NCBI RefSeq assembly: GCF_900182985.1
Contig: NZ_FXUY01000002.1
Coordinates: forward strand, 64,501-128,500
DNA: 64,000 nucleotides
Direction: 5' to 3'
Source of the DNA: Pseudomonas helmanticensis
Lineage (GTDB): Bacteria; Pseudomonadota; Gammaproteobacteria; Pseudomonadales; Pseudomonadaceae
The notes under the pieces are model-generated. The model had not been told where the DNA came from. It made no database searches and was given only the letters and a program-made list of their open reading frames with translations. Within the stretch, counting starts at the first letter, position 1, and every line of letters begins with the position of its first letter. This document shows positions 42,593-51,577 of this stretch, one piece after another. A program made the translations under genes and the position numbers.

Positions 42593-43906
42593 ATGCTCAG
42601 ATGGTGCTCGCGTTCAATCTTCCTCCAAGTGGTTCTCGGACTGATGCTCGGCATCGTCTGCGGGCTGACCCTTCCTGAATACTCCGCCCAGCTGAAACCG
42701 CTCGGCGACGGCTTCATCAAACTGATCAAGATGCTCATCGGCCTCATCGTGTTCTGCGTGGTGGTCAGCGGCATCAGCGGCGCGGGCGACCTGAAGAAGG
42801 TCGGGCGCATCGGCCTTAAATCAGTCATCTACTTTGAAGTGCTGACCACCATCGCCTTGGTCATCGGCCTCGTTTTTGCTTTCAGCACCGGCATCGGCAG
42901 CGGCGCGAATATTCATCTGGAGCAGCTGTCCACCGCCGACATGGGCGATCTCGCCGAACGCGGCCAGCACATGCACACCACCACGCAATTCCTCATGGAC
43001 CTGATCCCGACCTCGGTGATCGGCGCCTTCGCCGACAACAACATCCTGCAAGTGCTGTTGTTCTCGGTGCTGTTCGGCAGCGCGTTGAATCTGGTCGGTG
43101 AAGCGGCTTCCGGGATCTCCCGACTGATCAACGAACTGAGCCACGTGATCTTCCGCATCATGGGCATGATCGTCCGCCTGGCGCCGATCGGCGTGTTCGG
43201 CGCCATCGCCTTCACCACCAGCAAATATGGCCTCGATTCGCTGCAGCACCTGGGCAGTCTGGTCGGTTTGTTCTACCTGACCTGTATGGCTTTCGTCGGC
43301 GTGATTCTCGGTCTGGTGATGCGTGCGTCCGGCCTGCGCCTATGGCCTCTGCTCAAGTACCTGCGGGAAGAATTGCTGATCGTCATGGGCACGGCATCGT
43401 CCGACGCGGTACTGCCGCAGATCATGCGCAAGCTTGAACACCTCGGTATCGGCAGCTCGACCGTGGGCCTGGTGATCCCCACCGGTTACTCGTTCAACCT
43501 CGACGGCTTTTCGATCTACCTGACCCTCGCCATCGTGTTCATCGCCAACGCCACCGGCACGCCGCTGGCGATGACCGATTTGCTGACGATTCTGCTGGTG
43601 TCGCTGATCACCTCCAAAGGCGCCCACGGCATTCCCGGCTCAGCGCTGGTGATCCTCGCGGCGACGCTGACCGCCATTCCGGCGATTCCGGTGGTCGGTC
43701 TGGTGTTGGTGCTGGCCGTGGACTGGTTCATGGGGATCGGTCGGGCACTGACCAACCTCATCGGCAACTGCGTCGCCACCGTCGCCATCGCCCGTTGGGA
43801 AAAAGACATCGACGTACAACGCGCCAACAAAGTACTCAGCGGTCAGCAGGGCTACACCTTTCAACCGCGTAAACCAGCAACTCCGGCGCACCAGCAGGAG
43901 TTCTGA
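42593..43906 (+). CDS. Dicarboxylate/amino acid:cation symporter (DAACS family, DctA/GltP type)
   Basis: 437-aa inner-membrane secondary transporter with about eight helices and two re-entrant loops. The family signatures are visible: IGLIVFCVVVSGISGAGDLK, MGTASSDAVLPQIMRKLEHLG (the serine-rich hairpin, here TASSD), VIPTGYSFNLDGFSIYLTLA and SKGAHGIPGSALVI. The TGYSFNLDG form is closer to DctA-type C4-dicarboxylate carriers than to glutamate carriers. The start ATG at 42593 follows AGGATTCCTCCC. Two GntR regulators follow on the same strand, so it is probably induced by its own substrate. Confidence 0.9.
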   Translation: MLRWCSRSIFLQVVLGLMLGIVCGLTLPEYSAQLKPLGDGFIKLIKMLIGLIVFCVVVSGISGAGDLKKVGRIGLKSVIYFEVLTTIALVIGLVFAFSTGIGSGANIHLEQLSTADMGDLAERGQHMHTTTQFLMDLIPTSVIGAFADNNILQVLLFSVLFGSALNLVGEAASGISRLINELSHVIFRIMGMIVRLAPIGVFGAIAFTTSKYGLDSLQHLGSLVGLFYLTCMAFVGVILGLVMRASGLRLWPLLKYLREELLIVMGTASSDAVLPQIMRKLEHLGIGSSTVGLVIPTGYSFNLDGFSIYLTLAIVFIANATGTPLAMTDLLTILLVSLITSKGAHGIPGSALVILAATLTAIPAIPVVGLVLVLAVDWFMGIGRALTNLIGNCVATVAIARWEKDIDVQRANKVLSGQQGYTFQPRKPATPAHQQEF

Positions 43907-43917
43907 TTTCAACCCCG

Positions 43918-43946
43918 TAGGAGCTGCCGCAGGCTGCGATCTTTTG
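43918..43946. repeat. Single REP unit, GTAGGAGCTGCCGCAGGCTG family
   Basis: GTAGGAGCTGCCGCAGGCTG+CGATCTTTT, one unit, 12 bases after the symporter stop. No inverted partner nearby. Confidence 0.72.
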
Positions 43947-43989
43947 ATCTTGCTTGCGGCGCACCCAACGGGCTCACGGAGCAAGACCA

Positions 43990-44694
43990 GTGATCACCAC
44001 ATCAACCGTCGTCAACTCAGTCGTAGAAAAACTCCGCGCCGCCCTCGCCCGTGGCCAATGGCGCTCCGGCGACATGTTACCGGGCCAGCGCGAGCTCGCC
44101 GAACAACTGGGCATCAGCCGCCCGAGCCTGCGTGAAGCCGTGATCGTCCTGGAAACCCTCGGCCTCGTCCGTTCGATGCCGGGCAAAGGCGTAGTCGTCC
44201 TCGATGCACAACTCAGCGACAGCCAAAGCCACGACAGCGCAGTCGCCGGTGCCAGCCTCGAGGACGTGCTGCAACTGCGTTACACCCTGGAGCCATTCAT
44301 CGTCGGTCTGGTCGCGCAGTCGATCAGCAGCAAGGAAGTCGGCCAGTTGCGCCTGACCCTGATGGACATGCGCGAGGCCCTCGAAGCCGGCGACAGCGAA
44401 GCCGGGGTCAGTGCCTACATCGCGTTTCACGAGGAGCTGTTCACCCTCACCTCGAACCCGATCTTCCAGAGCGTCGTGCAGCAGACCAGCAACGCCCTCA
44501 AGCAAAGTGCCGAAGTATTGCGCAACTCGCCTGAGCACCTAGCCGAACGCCTCGAAGAAAACGAAGCCGTGGTGCGTGCAATTCGCAGCAAGAACAGCGC
44601 CCAGGCCAGCGCCGAAATGCGTCGACACATTTTGCGCGAAGGTCAGCGTATGGGCATCGAGCTGAATATTCCGGATGACAACCTGAGTCACTGA
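43990..44694 (+). CDS. GntR-family transcriptional regulator, FadR subfamily
   Basis: 234 aa from the GTG at 43990 (GGAG eight bases upstream). The N-terminal winged helix is clear: VVEKLRAALARGQWRSGDML then PGQRELAEQLGISRPSLREA and VIVLETLGLVRSMPGKGVVV. The C-terminal FCD ligand-binding domain (LEDVLQLRYTLEPFIVGLVA, AYIAFHEELFTLTSNPIFQ, RHILREGQRMG) contains the Asp/His metal-binding residues expected for FadR-type proteins binding organic acids. Probably regulates the adjacent symporter. Confidence 0.9.
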   Translation: MITTSTVVNSVVEKLRAALARGQWRSGDMLPGQRELAEQLGISRPSLREAVIVLETLGLVRSMPGKGVVVLDAQLSDSQSHDSAVAGASLEDVLQLRYTLEPFIVGLVAQSISSKEVGQLRLTLMDMREALEAGDSEAGVSAYIAFHEELFTLTSNPIFQSVVQQTSNALKQSAEVLRNSPEHLAERLEENEAVVRAIRSKNSAQASAEMRRHILREGQRMGIELNIPDDNLSH

Positions 44695-44713
44695 TTCCTA
44701 TTGGAGACAGGCC

Positions 44714-45424
44714 ATGAACAGTTTTGCCGCAGCGTCGCACACTCGCCAGACCACGACGCCTCTGCCCTTCTCCCGTCCGCGCGCAGCGGTGGAGGATCTG
44801 TATCCGCGACTGTTCGATGCCATTCTCGAACAGCGCATCGATGCCGACAGCCGCTTCACCGAAGACAGTCTGAAAGACATGTTCAACGTCAGCCGCGCCG
44901 ATGTGCGGCGGGTGCTGACGCAGTTATCCCATGAGCAAGTCATTGTGCTGCGCGCAAATCATCGTCCGCGCGTGGCGGCGCCGGATCGCGAGCAGACCCG
45001 GCAGACCTTGCATGCGCGGCGACTGACTGAAAGCACGTTGGTGCGCCTGGCTTGTCAGCGTCCGCAGGCTGATGGCTTGCAACGCTTGCGTGGGTTGATT
45101 GAGCGTGAGCGGCTGGCGGTTGAGCAGGATCGACGTGGGGCGGCGATTCGCTTGTCCGGGGAATTTCATCTGACGTTGGCGCAGATGGCGGGGAATTCAC
45201 CGTTGGCGCATTTTCTCGGCAGTCTGGTCCCACTCACGTCGTTGGCGATTGCGCGGTGTGAGGGTTCTACGCACAGCTGTTGCGCTTGGCGGGAGCATTT
45301 GGCGTTGGTTGAAGCGGTGGAACAAGGCGATGCTTCCAGGGCCGGGATGCTGATGAATCGGCATTTGGATCATCTTGAGCAGACACTGCTGGGTTCAGAC
45401 GTTGGGCATTGTGCTGTCGGTTAG
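44714..45424 (+). CDS. GntR-family transcriptional regulator (second, FCD-type)
   Basis: 236 aa. Winged-helix part: VEDLYPRLFDAILEQRIDAD, SRFTEDSLKDMFNVSRADVR then RVLTQLSHEQVIVLRANHRP. The C-terminal FCD-like domain (RLTESTLVRLACQRPQADGL, GEFHLTLAQMAGNSPLAHFL, WREHLALVEAVEQGD) follows. 19 bases after the first GntR gene, so co-transcribed. Only distantly similar to it, so not a tandem duplication. Such VanR/GntR proteins often control purine or dicarboxylate catabolism; the target here is not evident. Confidence 0.87.
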   Translation: MNSFAAASHTRQTTTPLPFSRPRAAVEDLYPRLFDAILEQRIDADSRFTEDSLKDMFNVSRADVRRVLTQLSHEQVIVLRANHRPRVAAPDREQTRQTLHARRLTESTLVRLACQRPQADGLQRLRGLIERERLAVEQDRRGAAIRLSGEFHLTLAQMAGNSPLAHFLGSLVPLTSLAIARCEGSTHSCCAWREHLALVEAVEQGDASRAGMLMNRHLDHLEQTLLGSDVGHCAVG

Positions 45425-45430
45425 ATTGCT

Positions 45431-45495
45431 ATCGCGAGCAGGCTCACTCCTACAGGGGGACGCATTTCAAATGTAGGAGTGAGCCTGCTCGCCAT
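45431..45495. repeat. REPIN-type pair, TGTAGGAGTGAGCCTGCTCG family
   Basis: ATCGCGAGCAGGCTCACTCC+TACA then GGGGGACGCATTTCAAA then TGTAGGAGTGAGCCTGCTCG+CCAT. Differs from the copy at 33737-33801 by only about three bases across the whole unit, spacer included. Confidence 0.9.
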
Positions 45496-45522
45496 GGCGT
45501 CATCATTGACGCTACGGAAACG

Positions 45523-46494
45523 TCAACCCGCCGTCACCCGCGCAAACCCCGCCCGAATTTTCTCTTCCGGCAAATCATCGGCGATAAACACAATCACGCT
45601 TTCCCGCGCTTCACCCTCGGCCCATGCGGTGTCCCAGTCGAAACCATAGAGTTTCAGCACGCCCTGAAACACCAACCGCCGATCTTCGCCGGCAATGCTC
45701 AGCACGCCTTTGTAGCGCAGCAATTGTTTGCCGTGCTCTTCCAGCAGCTCGTTCATGAATTCACTGAGCTGATCGATATCCAGCGGCTGATCGGTGCGCA
45801 GCACCAGGCTGGAAATGCGATCAATCGATGGCGCCTTGGTCACCGGACGCAGACTCAAACCGCCGCCAAGATCCGCATTGAGATTGAAGCCGCGCACATC
45901 CAGCAGTTCAGCCAGATCGATGTTGCCGTGATCAACCACACGAATCGGCGCACGACGGTTGATTCGCGTCAGGCGTTCGCTCAGTGCATTGAAGGTGGCT
46001 TCGTCGACCAGATCGGTCTTGCTCACCAGCAAACGGTCGGCGAACCCGATCTGCGCCTGTGCGATAGTCTGGGTCAGATGCACATCCGCGTGCGCGGCAT
46101 CGACCAGCGTGATGATGCCGTCGAGCAAGTAACGCTCGCGCAGCTCTTCGTCGATGAAAAAAGTCTGGGCAACAGGCGCAGGATCGGCCAGCCCGGTGCA
46201 TTCGATCACCAGGCGATCGAAGGCGATTTCGCCGCTGTCCAAACGCTCGAGCAGCAGGTACAGGGCTTTGGTCAGATCGGTGTGAATGGTGCAGCAGACG
46301 CAGCCGTTGGCCAGCGTCATGACTTGCACGGGTTCGTCGCCGAGCAACTGAGTGTCGATGCCGGCATCGCTGAATTCGTTTTCGATCACGGCGATTTTCA
46401 GGCCGTGCTCGGCTTTCAGAATGTGGCGCAGCAAGGTGGTCTTGCCGGCACCGAGGAAACCGCTGAGTACCGTTACAGGTATGGGAGAAGACAA
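45523..46494 (-). CDS. yjiA: CobW/COG0523 GTPase, YjiA type
   Basis: 323-aa G3E-family GTPase. Walker A GFLGAGKTTLLRH near residue 12, the metal-binding CxCC in NGCVCCTIHTDLTKAL near residue 66, VIECTGLADPAPVAQ (G3 region) and SKTDLVDE (G4). The C-terminal CobW_C domain holds KQLLRYKGVLSIAGEDRRLV. YjiA binds Zn, Ni or Co, but its physiological partner is not known. It is placed downstream of cstA and ybdD, the same order as the E. coli yjiY-yjiX-yjiA cluster. Confidence 0.93.
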   Translation of the reverse strand: MSSPIPVTVLSGFLGAGKTTLLRHILKAEHGLKIAVIENEFSDAGIDTQLLGDEPVQVMTLANGCVCCTIHTDLTKALYLLLERLDSGEIAFDRLVIECTGLADPAPVAQTFFIDEELRERYLLDGIITLVDAAHADVHLTQTIAQAQIGFADRLLVSKTDLVDEATFNALSERLTRINRRAPIRVVDHGNIDLAELLDVRGFNLNADLGGGLSLRPVTKAPSIDRISSLVLRTDQPLDIDQLSEFMNELLEEHGKQLLRYKGVLSIAGEDRRLVFQGVLKLYGFDWDTAWAEGEARESVIVFIADDLPEEKIRAGFARVTAG

Positions 46495-46537
46495 AACAGA
46501 TCCCCTTCACAAAATGAATGAACAACACAAAAACAAC

Positions 46538-46626
46538 TGTGGGAGCGAGCCTGCTCGCGAAGGGTCGTGTCAGTCGACATCATTGCTCGATGACACAGCG
46601 CTTTCGCGAGCAAGCCCGCTCCCACA
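46538..46626. repeat. REPIN-type pair, TGTGGGAGCGAGCCTGCTCG family
   Basis: Left TGTGGGAGCGAGCCTGCTCG+CGAA (46538-46561) and right TTCGCGAGCAAGCCCGCTCC+CACA (46603-46626), inverted, 41-base spacer. Between yjiA and ybdD. Confidence 0.87.
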
Positions 46627-46657
46627 GGGGGATTACCTCAACCTTTGCGCTGTCAGC

Positions 46658-46855
46658 TCAACAGCACTTCGGCCCACCCTTGCCACCGTAACGCGCTTCC
46701 TGACGTTCGCGGAAGAACATCTCGTAGCTCATCACCGGTTTGTCCGGGTGCTTGGTTTGCATATGCTCGACGTAGGTGTCGTAGTCGGGCATGCCGACCA
46801 TCAGGCGCGCAGCCTGACCGAGGTATTTACCGAGGCGACTCAGGTCATTGAACAT
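46658..46855 (-). CDS. ybdD: YbdD/YjiX family small protein
   Basis: 65 aa, [20 protein letters not shown] then [20 protein letters not shown] and [20 protein letters not shown], with a C-terminal Cys pair (KCC). This is the DUF466/YbdD family, always beside CstA/BtsT-type transporters and needed for their function in some bacteria. 15 bases after cstA, so co-transcribed. Confidence 0.95.
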   Translation of the reverse strand: MFNDLSRLGKYLGQAARLMVGMPDYDTYVEHMQTKHPDKPVMSYEMFFRERQEARYGGKGGPKCC

Positions 46856-46870
46856 GGTGCAATCCTCTGG

Positions 46871-48937
46871 TTACGCGTCCGGCAGGGCCTGGAATGGCGA
46901 TTCTTTATCCGTACGCTCTTTTTTGCCCCAGGCGGCGATGCCGACCTTGAGCGCATAGAACAGGATACTGAAGACCACGAACAGGAACAGCGCGGTGAGC
47001 GTTGCGTTGGTATAGGCGTTGAAGATCACGTGCTGCATCTGATCGATACTCTTCGCCGGGGCGAGAATCTGACCGTTGGCCAGCGCGTCGCTGTATTTCT
47101 TCGCCAGCGACAGGAAACCGATCGCCGGGTTGGCATCGAACAGCTTGATGAAGCCTGCAGTCGTGGTGCAGATCAGCAGCCAGGCCGCTGGCAACAGGGT
47201 GACCCAAATGTAGCGCTGGCGCTTCATTTTGATCAGGACCACAGTGCCGAGCATCAACGCGATACCAGCCAGCATCTGGTTGGAGATACCGAACAGTGGC
47301 CACAGGGTGTTGATGCCGCCCAGTGGATCGATCACGCCTTGGTAGAGCAACCAGCCCCACATCGCCACACAACCGGCTGTGGCGATCAGGTTGGCGGTCC
47401 ACGATTCGGTACGTCGCAGTGCCGGGACGAAAGAGCCGAGCAGATCCTGCAGCATGAAACGACCGGCACGGGTACCGGCGTCGACTGCGGTCAGAATGAA
47501 CAGCGCTTCGAACAGGATCGCGAAGTGGTACCAGAACGCCATGGTGTTTTCACCCGGCAGGACACTGTGCAGGATCTGCGCGATACCGACTGCCAGGGTC
47601 GGCGCACCGCCGGCACGGGCCAGGATGGTGGTTTCACCGATGTCGTGCGCGACGGCTTGCAGCGCTTCCGGCGTAATCGCAAAGCCCCAGCTGGAGACCA
47701 CTTGCGCAACCGAAGCAACATCACTGCCGACCACGGCGGCCGGGCTATTCATGGCGAAGTACACGCCAGGCTCGATCACCGACGCGGCGACCATGGCCAT
47801 GATGGCGACGAACGACTCCATCAGCATGCCGCCGTAACCGATGTAACGGGCGTTGGTTTCGTTATCCAGCAGCTTCGGCGTGGTGCCCGAAGAAATCAGC
47901 GCGTGGAAGCCGGACACCGCACCGCAAGCGATGGTGATGAACAGGAACGGGAACAGACCGCCTTTCCACACAGGGCCAGTGCCGTCGACGAACTGGGTCA
48001 GCGCGGGCATTTTCAGCTCGGGCATGGTCACCAGAATGCCGATCGCCAGAGCGATGATGGTGCCGATCTTGAGGAACGTGGAGAGGTAGTCACGCGGTGC
48101 GAGAATCAGCCAGACCGGCAACGATGCCGCGACGAAGCCGTAACCGACCAGCATCCAGGTAATCTGCACGCCGGTGAAGGTGAACGCTTTGGCCCATACC
48201 GGATCAGCGGCAATCTGCCCACCGAGCCAGATCGAACCGAGCAGCAGCAACACGCCGACCACGGAGATCTCGCCGATGCGGCCCGGGCGGATGTAGCGCA
48301 TGTAGATGCCCATGAACATCGCGATCGGGATGGTCGCCATCACGGTGAAGATGCCCCACGGGCTCTCCGCCAGCGCCTTGACCACGATCAGCGCCAGCAC
48401 CGCGAGGATGATGATCATGATCAGGAAGCAGCCGAACAGGGCGATGGTGCCGGGAATACGGCCCATTTCTTCTCGCACCATGTCACCCAGGGAACGGCCG
48501 TTGCGCCGGGTCGACATGAACAGCACCATGAAGTCCTGCACCGCGCCCGCCAGCACCACCCCGGCAATCAGCCACAGCGTGCCGGGCAAGTAGCCCATCT
48601 GCGCCGCCAGCACCGGGCCGACCAGAGGTCCTGCGCCGGCAATCGCTGCAAAGTGGTGACCGAAAAGAATGTGTTTGTTGGTCGGCACGTAGTCCAGACC
48701 ATCGTTGTTGATCACGGCGGGGGTGGCCCGACGCGCATCGAGTTGCATCACATTGTTAGCGATGAACAGACTGTAGTAACGGTACGCAACCAGATAGATG
48801 GCCACAGCAGCGACCACGATCCACAAGGCGTTGATCGCCTCGCCGCGGCGCAATGCCACTACGCCCAGGGCGCACGCTCCTACGATTGCCAGCAATAGCC
48901 AGGGTAAGTGGCGTAGCAGGCTATTATTATTTTTCAT
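46871..48937 (-). CDS. cstA: Carbon starvation protein CstA (pyruvate/peptide-related transporter)
   Basis: 688-aa inner-membrane protein with many helices, from the ATG at 48937 (MKNNNSLLRHLPWLLLAIVG); the frame is open upstream but unconserved. CstA motifs: HFAAIAGAGPLVGPVLAAQM, SVQDFM-type GAVQDFMVLFMSTRRNGRSL, GAVSGFHALISSGTTPKLL and GGMLMESFVAIMAMV. Close relatives in E. coli (BtsT, CstA) take up pyruvate. The ybdD and yjiA genes follow, the standard cluster. Confidence 0.94.
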   Translation of the reverse strand: MKNNNSLLRHLPWLLLAIVGACALGVVALRRGEAINALWIVVAAVAIYLVAYRYYSLFIANNVMQLDARRATPAVINNDGLDYVPTNKHILFGHHFAAIAGAGPLVGPVLAAQMGYLPGTLWLIAGVVLAGAVQDFMVLFMSTRRNGRSLGDMVREEMGRIPGTIALFGCFLIMIIILAVLALIVVKALAESPWGIFTVMATIPIAMFMGIYMRYIRPGRIGEISVVGVLLLLGSIWLGGQIAADPVWAKAFTFTGVQITWMLVGYGFVAASLPVWLILAPRDYLSTFLKIGTIIALAIGILVTMPELKMPALTQFVDGTGPVWKGGLFPFLFITIACGAVSGFHALISSGTTPKLLDNETNARYIGYGGMLMESFVAIMAMVAASVIEPGVYFAMNSPAAVVGSDVASVAQVVSSWGFAITPEALQAVAHDIGETTILARAGGAPTLAVGIAQILHSVLPGENTMAFWYHFAILFEALFILTAVDAGTRAGRFMLQDLLGSFVPALRRTESWTANLIATAGCVAMWGWLLYQGVIDPLGGINTLWPLFGISNQMLAGIALMLGTVVLIKMKRQRYIWVTLLPAAWLLICTTTAGFIKLFDANPAIGFLSLAKKYSDALANGQILAPAKSIDQMQHVIFNAYTNATLTALFLFVVFSILFYALKVGIAAWGKKERTDKESPFQALPDA

Positions 48938-49097
48938 TTTATTATTCCAGCCAGGGTGGACAAGAAAGACAGCCACCCCGAGTTTAGCGCTACTGGCGGC
49001 AAAGACCATACCCCGACATTGGTCTGAGTGGCCCGTCTGCGCTGGCACGCTTGAACAATGCGGGTCTATAGTCAGCGAACCTTCGGAGGATTGCGCC

Positions 49098-49466
49098 ATG
49101 AGCGAGCACCCAGCCAATCGTCGTCGCTTCAAACGTATTGCGTTCGATGCCAGAACCGAGCTGAGTCAGGGCGAGTACATCTGGCCGGTCAAGCTGATCG
49201 ACCTGTCACTCAAAGGGTTGCTGATCGAACGGCCGGAACCGTGGCTGGGCGATGCGCAGAAGGATTTTTTCGTCGACATTCATCTGAGCGATGACGTCGA
49301 TATCGAGATGGATGTGCATCTGGCACATGAGGAGAACGGCCAGTTGGGGTTTGTCTGCCGACACATCAGCCTGGAATCGATCCAGCGCTTGCGGCGGTTG
49401 ATTGAGCTGAATCTGGCTGACGAAGCCGAATTGGAACGCGAACTGGGCGCCCTGATCGAAATCTGA
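49098..49466 (+). CDS. mapZ: PilZ-domain c-di-GMP receptor, MapZ type
   Basis: 122 aa from the ATG at 49098, with CGGAGGATT upstream. A single PilZ domain: the c-di-GMP-binding RRRFKR arginine cluster near residue 8-14, and DLSLKGLLIERP, the (D/N)xSxxG motif, near residue 39. By position beside radA and size it corresponds to P. aeruginosa PA4608 (MapZ), which binds the chemotaxis methyltransferase CheR1 and so affects flagellar motor switching. Divergent from cstA. Confidence 0.9.
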   Translation: MSEHPANRRRFKRIAFDARTELSQGEYIWPVKLIDLSLKGLLIERPEPWLGDAQKDFFVDIHLSDDVDIEMDVHLAHEENGQLGFVCRHISLESIQRLRRLIELNLADEAELERELGALIEI

Positions 49467-49475
49467 ACGTTGCCC

Positions 49476-49555
49476 CTGTAGGAGCTGCCGCAGGCTGCGA
49501 TCTTTTGACTTTGGTTTGAAGATCAAAAAATCGCAGCCTGCGGCAGCTCCTACAG
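49476..49555. repeat. REP pair, TGTAGGAGCTGCCGCAGGCT family
   Basis: TGTAGGAGCTGCCGCAGGCT+GCGATCTTTTGA and an inverted copy TCAAAAAATCGCAGCCTGCG+GCAGCTCCTACA. It fills nearly the whole space between the convergent genes mapZ and radA and could terminate both. Confidence 0.88.
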
Positions 49556-49566
49556 GGAATCTCTGG

Positions 49567-50934
49567 TTATTCGAAGAGGGCGTCGAGGGCCTGTTCGAGG
49601 CGGGTCACGGCGATAATCTGCAAGCCTGGCGGTGACTCCTTTGGCGCATTGCCCTTGGGCACGATCGCGCGCTTGAAGCCGTGCTTGGCGGCTTCCTTCA
49701 GGCGCTCCTGGCCACTTGGCACCGGACGCACTTCACCAGACAAACCGACCTCACCAAACACCAGCAGGTCATGTGGCAATGGCCGGTTGCGCAAGCTCGA
49801 CATGACGGCGGCCATCAGCGCCAGGTCAGATGCCGTTTCCAGCACCTTCACCCCACCGACCACGTTGAGGAACACGTCCTGATCGTGGGTCGGAATCCCG
49901 CCATGGCGATGCAACACCGCGAGCAACATCGCCAAGCGGTTCTGATCCAGGCCCAAGGTGACCCGACGTGGATTGGCCAAATGGCTGTCATCGACCAACG
50001 CCTGCACTTCAACCAGCATCGGCCGCGTACCTTCCCAGGTTGCCATGACCACACTGCCCGGGACTTCTTCCTGCGCGCGGGTGAGGAAAATCGCCGAAGG
50101 GTTGGAGACTTCCTTAAGGCCCTTGTCGGTCATGCCGAACACACCCAGCTCGTTGACCGCGCCAAAACGGTTTTTCACCGCGCGCAACAGACGCAGACGC
50201 CCATCGGATTCGCCTTCGAAATACAGCACGGTGTCGACCATGTGTTCGAGCACCCGGGGACCGGCGAGCGCGCCTTCCTTGGTCACATGACCGACGAGGA
50301 AAATCGCCGTGCCGCTCTGCTTGGCGTAACGCACCAGCAGCGCCGCACTTTCACGCACCTGAGAGACGCCGCCGGGCGCCGATTGCAGTTGTTCGGTGAA
50401 GATCGTCTGGATCGAATCGATCACCATCACCTTGGGCTTTTCCTGCCGGGCGGTGGCGATGATGGTTTCGATGCAGGTTTCGGTCATCACTCGCAGTTGA
50501 TCCTGCGGCAAGCCGAGACGGCGGGCGCGCATGGCCACTTGTTGCTGCGATTCTTCGCCGGTGACGTACAGCGCCGGCATGCTCTTGGCGAGGTTGCACA
50601 GAGTTTGCAGCAGGATTGTCGACTTGCCGATACCTGGATCGCCGCCGATCAACACCACCGAACCGTCGACCAGACCGCCGCCGAGCACGCGATCCAGTTC
50701 ACTGGAAGCGGTGGAGAAGCGCGGAATCTCTTCGATGCTGACTTCGGCCAGGGTCTTGATCTGCGCCTGTTGCCCGGTCCAGCCGGTACGACCGGTCGGG
50801 GCTGTAGCGCCGCCGCTTTCGATCATGGTTTCGGTCAGGGTGTTCCAGGCGCCACATTCACCACACTGGCCGGCCCACTTGGGAAACGTTGCGCCACACT
50901 CGGTGCAGCCGTACATGCGCTTGGCCTTGGCCAT
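49567..50934 (-). CDS. radA: DNA repair protein RadA (Sms)
   Basis: RecA-like helicase that helps branch migration in recombination. 455 aa from the ATG at 50934 (MAKAKRMYGCTECGATFPKW). N-terminal zinc finger C-x2-C ... C-x2-C (YGCTECG, QCGECGAWN); Walker A GGDPGIGKST; the RadA-specific KNRFG motif (AVKNRFGAVNELG); and the Lon-like C-terminal domain without catalytic residues (FGEVGLSGEVRPVPSGQERL). Upstream of it and on the same strand is ankB. Confidence 0.97.
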   Translation of the reverse strand: MAKAKRMYGCTECGATFPKWAGQCGECGAWNTLTETMIESGGATAPTGRTGWTGQQAQIKTLAEVSIEEIPRFSTASSELDRVLGGGLVDGSVVLIGGDPGIGKSTILLQTLCNLAKSMPALYVTGEESQQQVAMRARRLGLPQDQLRVMTETCIETIIATARQEKPKVMVIDSIQTIFTEQLQSAPGGVSQVRESAALLVRYAKQSGTAIFLVGHVTKEGALAGPRVLEHMVDTVLYFEGESDGRLRLLRAVKNRFGAVNELGVFGMTDKGLKEVSNPSAIFLTRAQEEVPGSVVMATWEGTRPMLVEVQALVDDSHLANPRRVTLGLDQNRLAMLLAVLHRHGGIPTHDQDVFLNVVGGVKVLETASDLALMAAVMSSLRNRPLPHDLLVFGEVGLSGEVRPVPSGQERLKEAAKHGFKRAIVPKGNAPKESPPGLQIIAVTRLEQALDALFE

Positions 50935-50980
50935 CTCGATCCCCCGGCAAAAACCGCGATGATAACGCAGCTGCCGTCGA

Positions 50981-51517
50981 TCAGCGCGGCGCAGCGGTAC
51001 GGATTTCCCCGCTGGCCAGACGTGTGGCGCTGTTGCCCAGCGGATCCTCGGCATGCAGGTCCGCGCCCTTGGCTTGCAGCGCATCGAGCAATTCCAGGCG
51101 CTGGAACAACCCGGCGTACATGGCGGCCGTCTGTCCGGCACCATTACGTTGATCAGGGCTGCAATCGGTGGCCATCAGGCGTCGGGCGATTTGCAACTCA
51201 CCTTTGAAGATCGCCCCCATCAGCGCGGTATTGCCGTGTTGATCCTGCGCACAGGCATCGGCGCCGGCCGCGAGCAAACGCTCCACCGCCGGCGCCTGGC
51301 CGTGATAAGCCGCCAGAATCAATGCGGTGTAACCCTTAGCGTCACGTGTATCGAGGTAGTAACCAGCGTCGATGAAAGTCTCGAGCATCGGCACGTCGCC
51401 GCGCCGGGCGGCGTCGAAATAGTAGTCCTGCAACTGGGCCTTGATCGCCTCGGGGTTCTGTTCGGCCAGCGCCACAATGGACAGGCAGCCGAGCAGCAAG
51501 AAAACAACAACACGCAT
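50981..51517 (-). CDS. ankB: Periplasmic ankyrin-repeat protein AnkB
   Basis: 178 aa with signal peptide MRVVVFLLLGCLSIVALA, then three to four ankyrin repeats (DVPMLETFIDAGYYLDTRDA, GYTALILAAYHGQAPAVERL, GNTALMGAIFKGELQIARRL, GQTAAMYAGLFQRLELLDAL). In P. aeruginosa ankB lies directly after katB and is needed for full catalase activity, possibly as a periplasmic scaffold. The same pair is found here, with 60 bases and a hairpin between. Confidence 0.92.
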   Translation of the reverse strand: MRVVVFLLLGCLSIVALAEQNPEAIKAQLQDYYFDAARRGDVPMLETFIDAGYYLDTRDAKGYTALILAAYHGQAPAVERLLAAGADACAQDQHGNTALMGAIFKGELQIARRLMATDCSPDQRNGAGQTAAMYAGLFQRLELLDALQAKGADLHAEDPLGNSATRLASGEIRTAAPR

Positions 51518-51539
51518 AAATCACCTCCTGGAACAGAAC

Positions 51540-51558
51540 GGGGCCTGATTCAGGCCCC
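51540..51558 (-). terminator. Hairpin between katB and ankB (attenuator candidate)
   Basis: GGGGCCTG-ATT-CAGGCCCC, a perfect 8-base stem 20 bases past the katB stop. On the minus strand the following sequence GTTCTGTT is only mildly T-rich, so read-through into ankB is likely. Confidence 0.55.
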
Positions 51559-51577
51559 GCATGGCATAGCGTCGGGA

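Noticed and set aside
47379..48898. Long plus-strand open frames antisense to cstA
   Set aside because: Shadow frames of the high-GC minus-strand gene. No domain, no ribosome-binding site, and the opposite strand encodes clear CstA.
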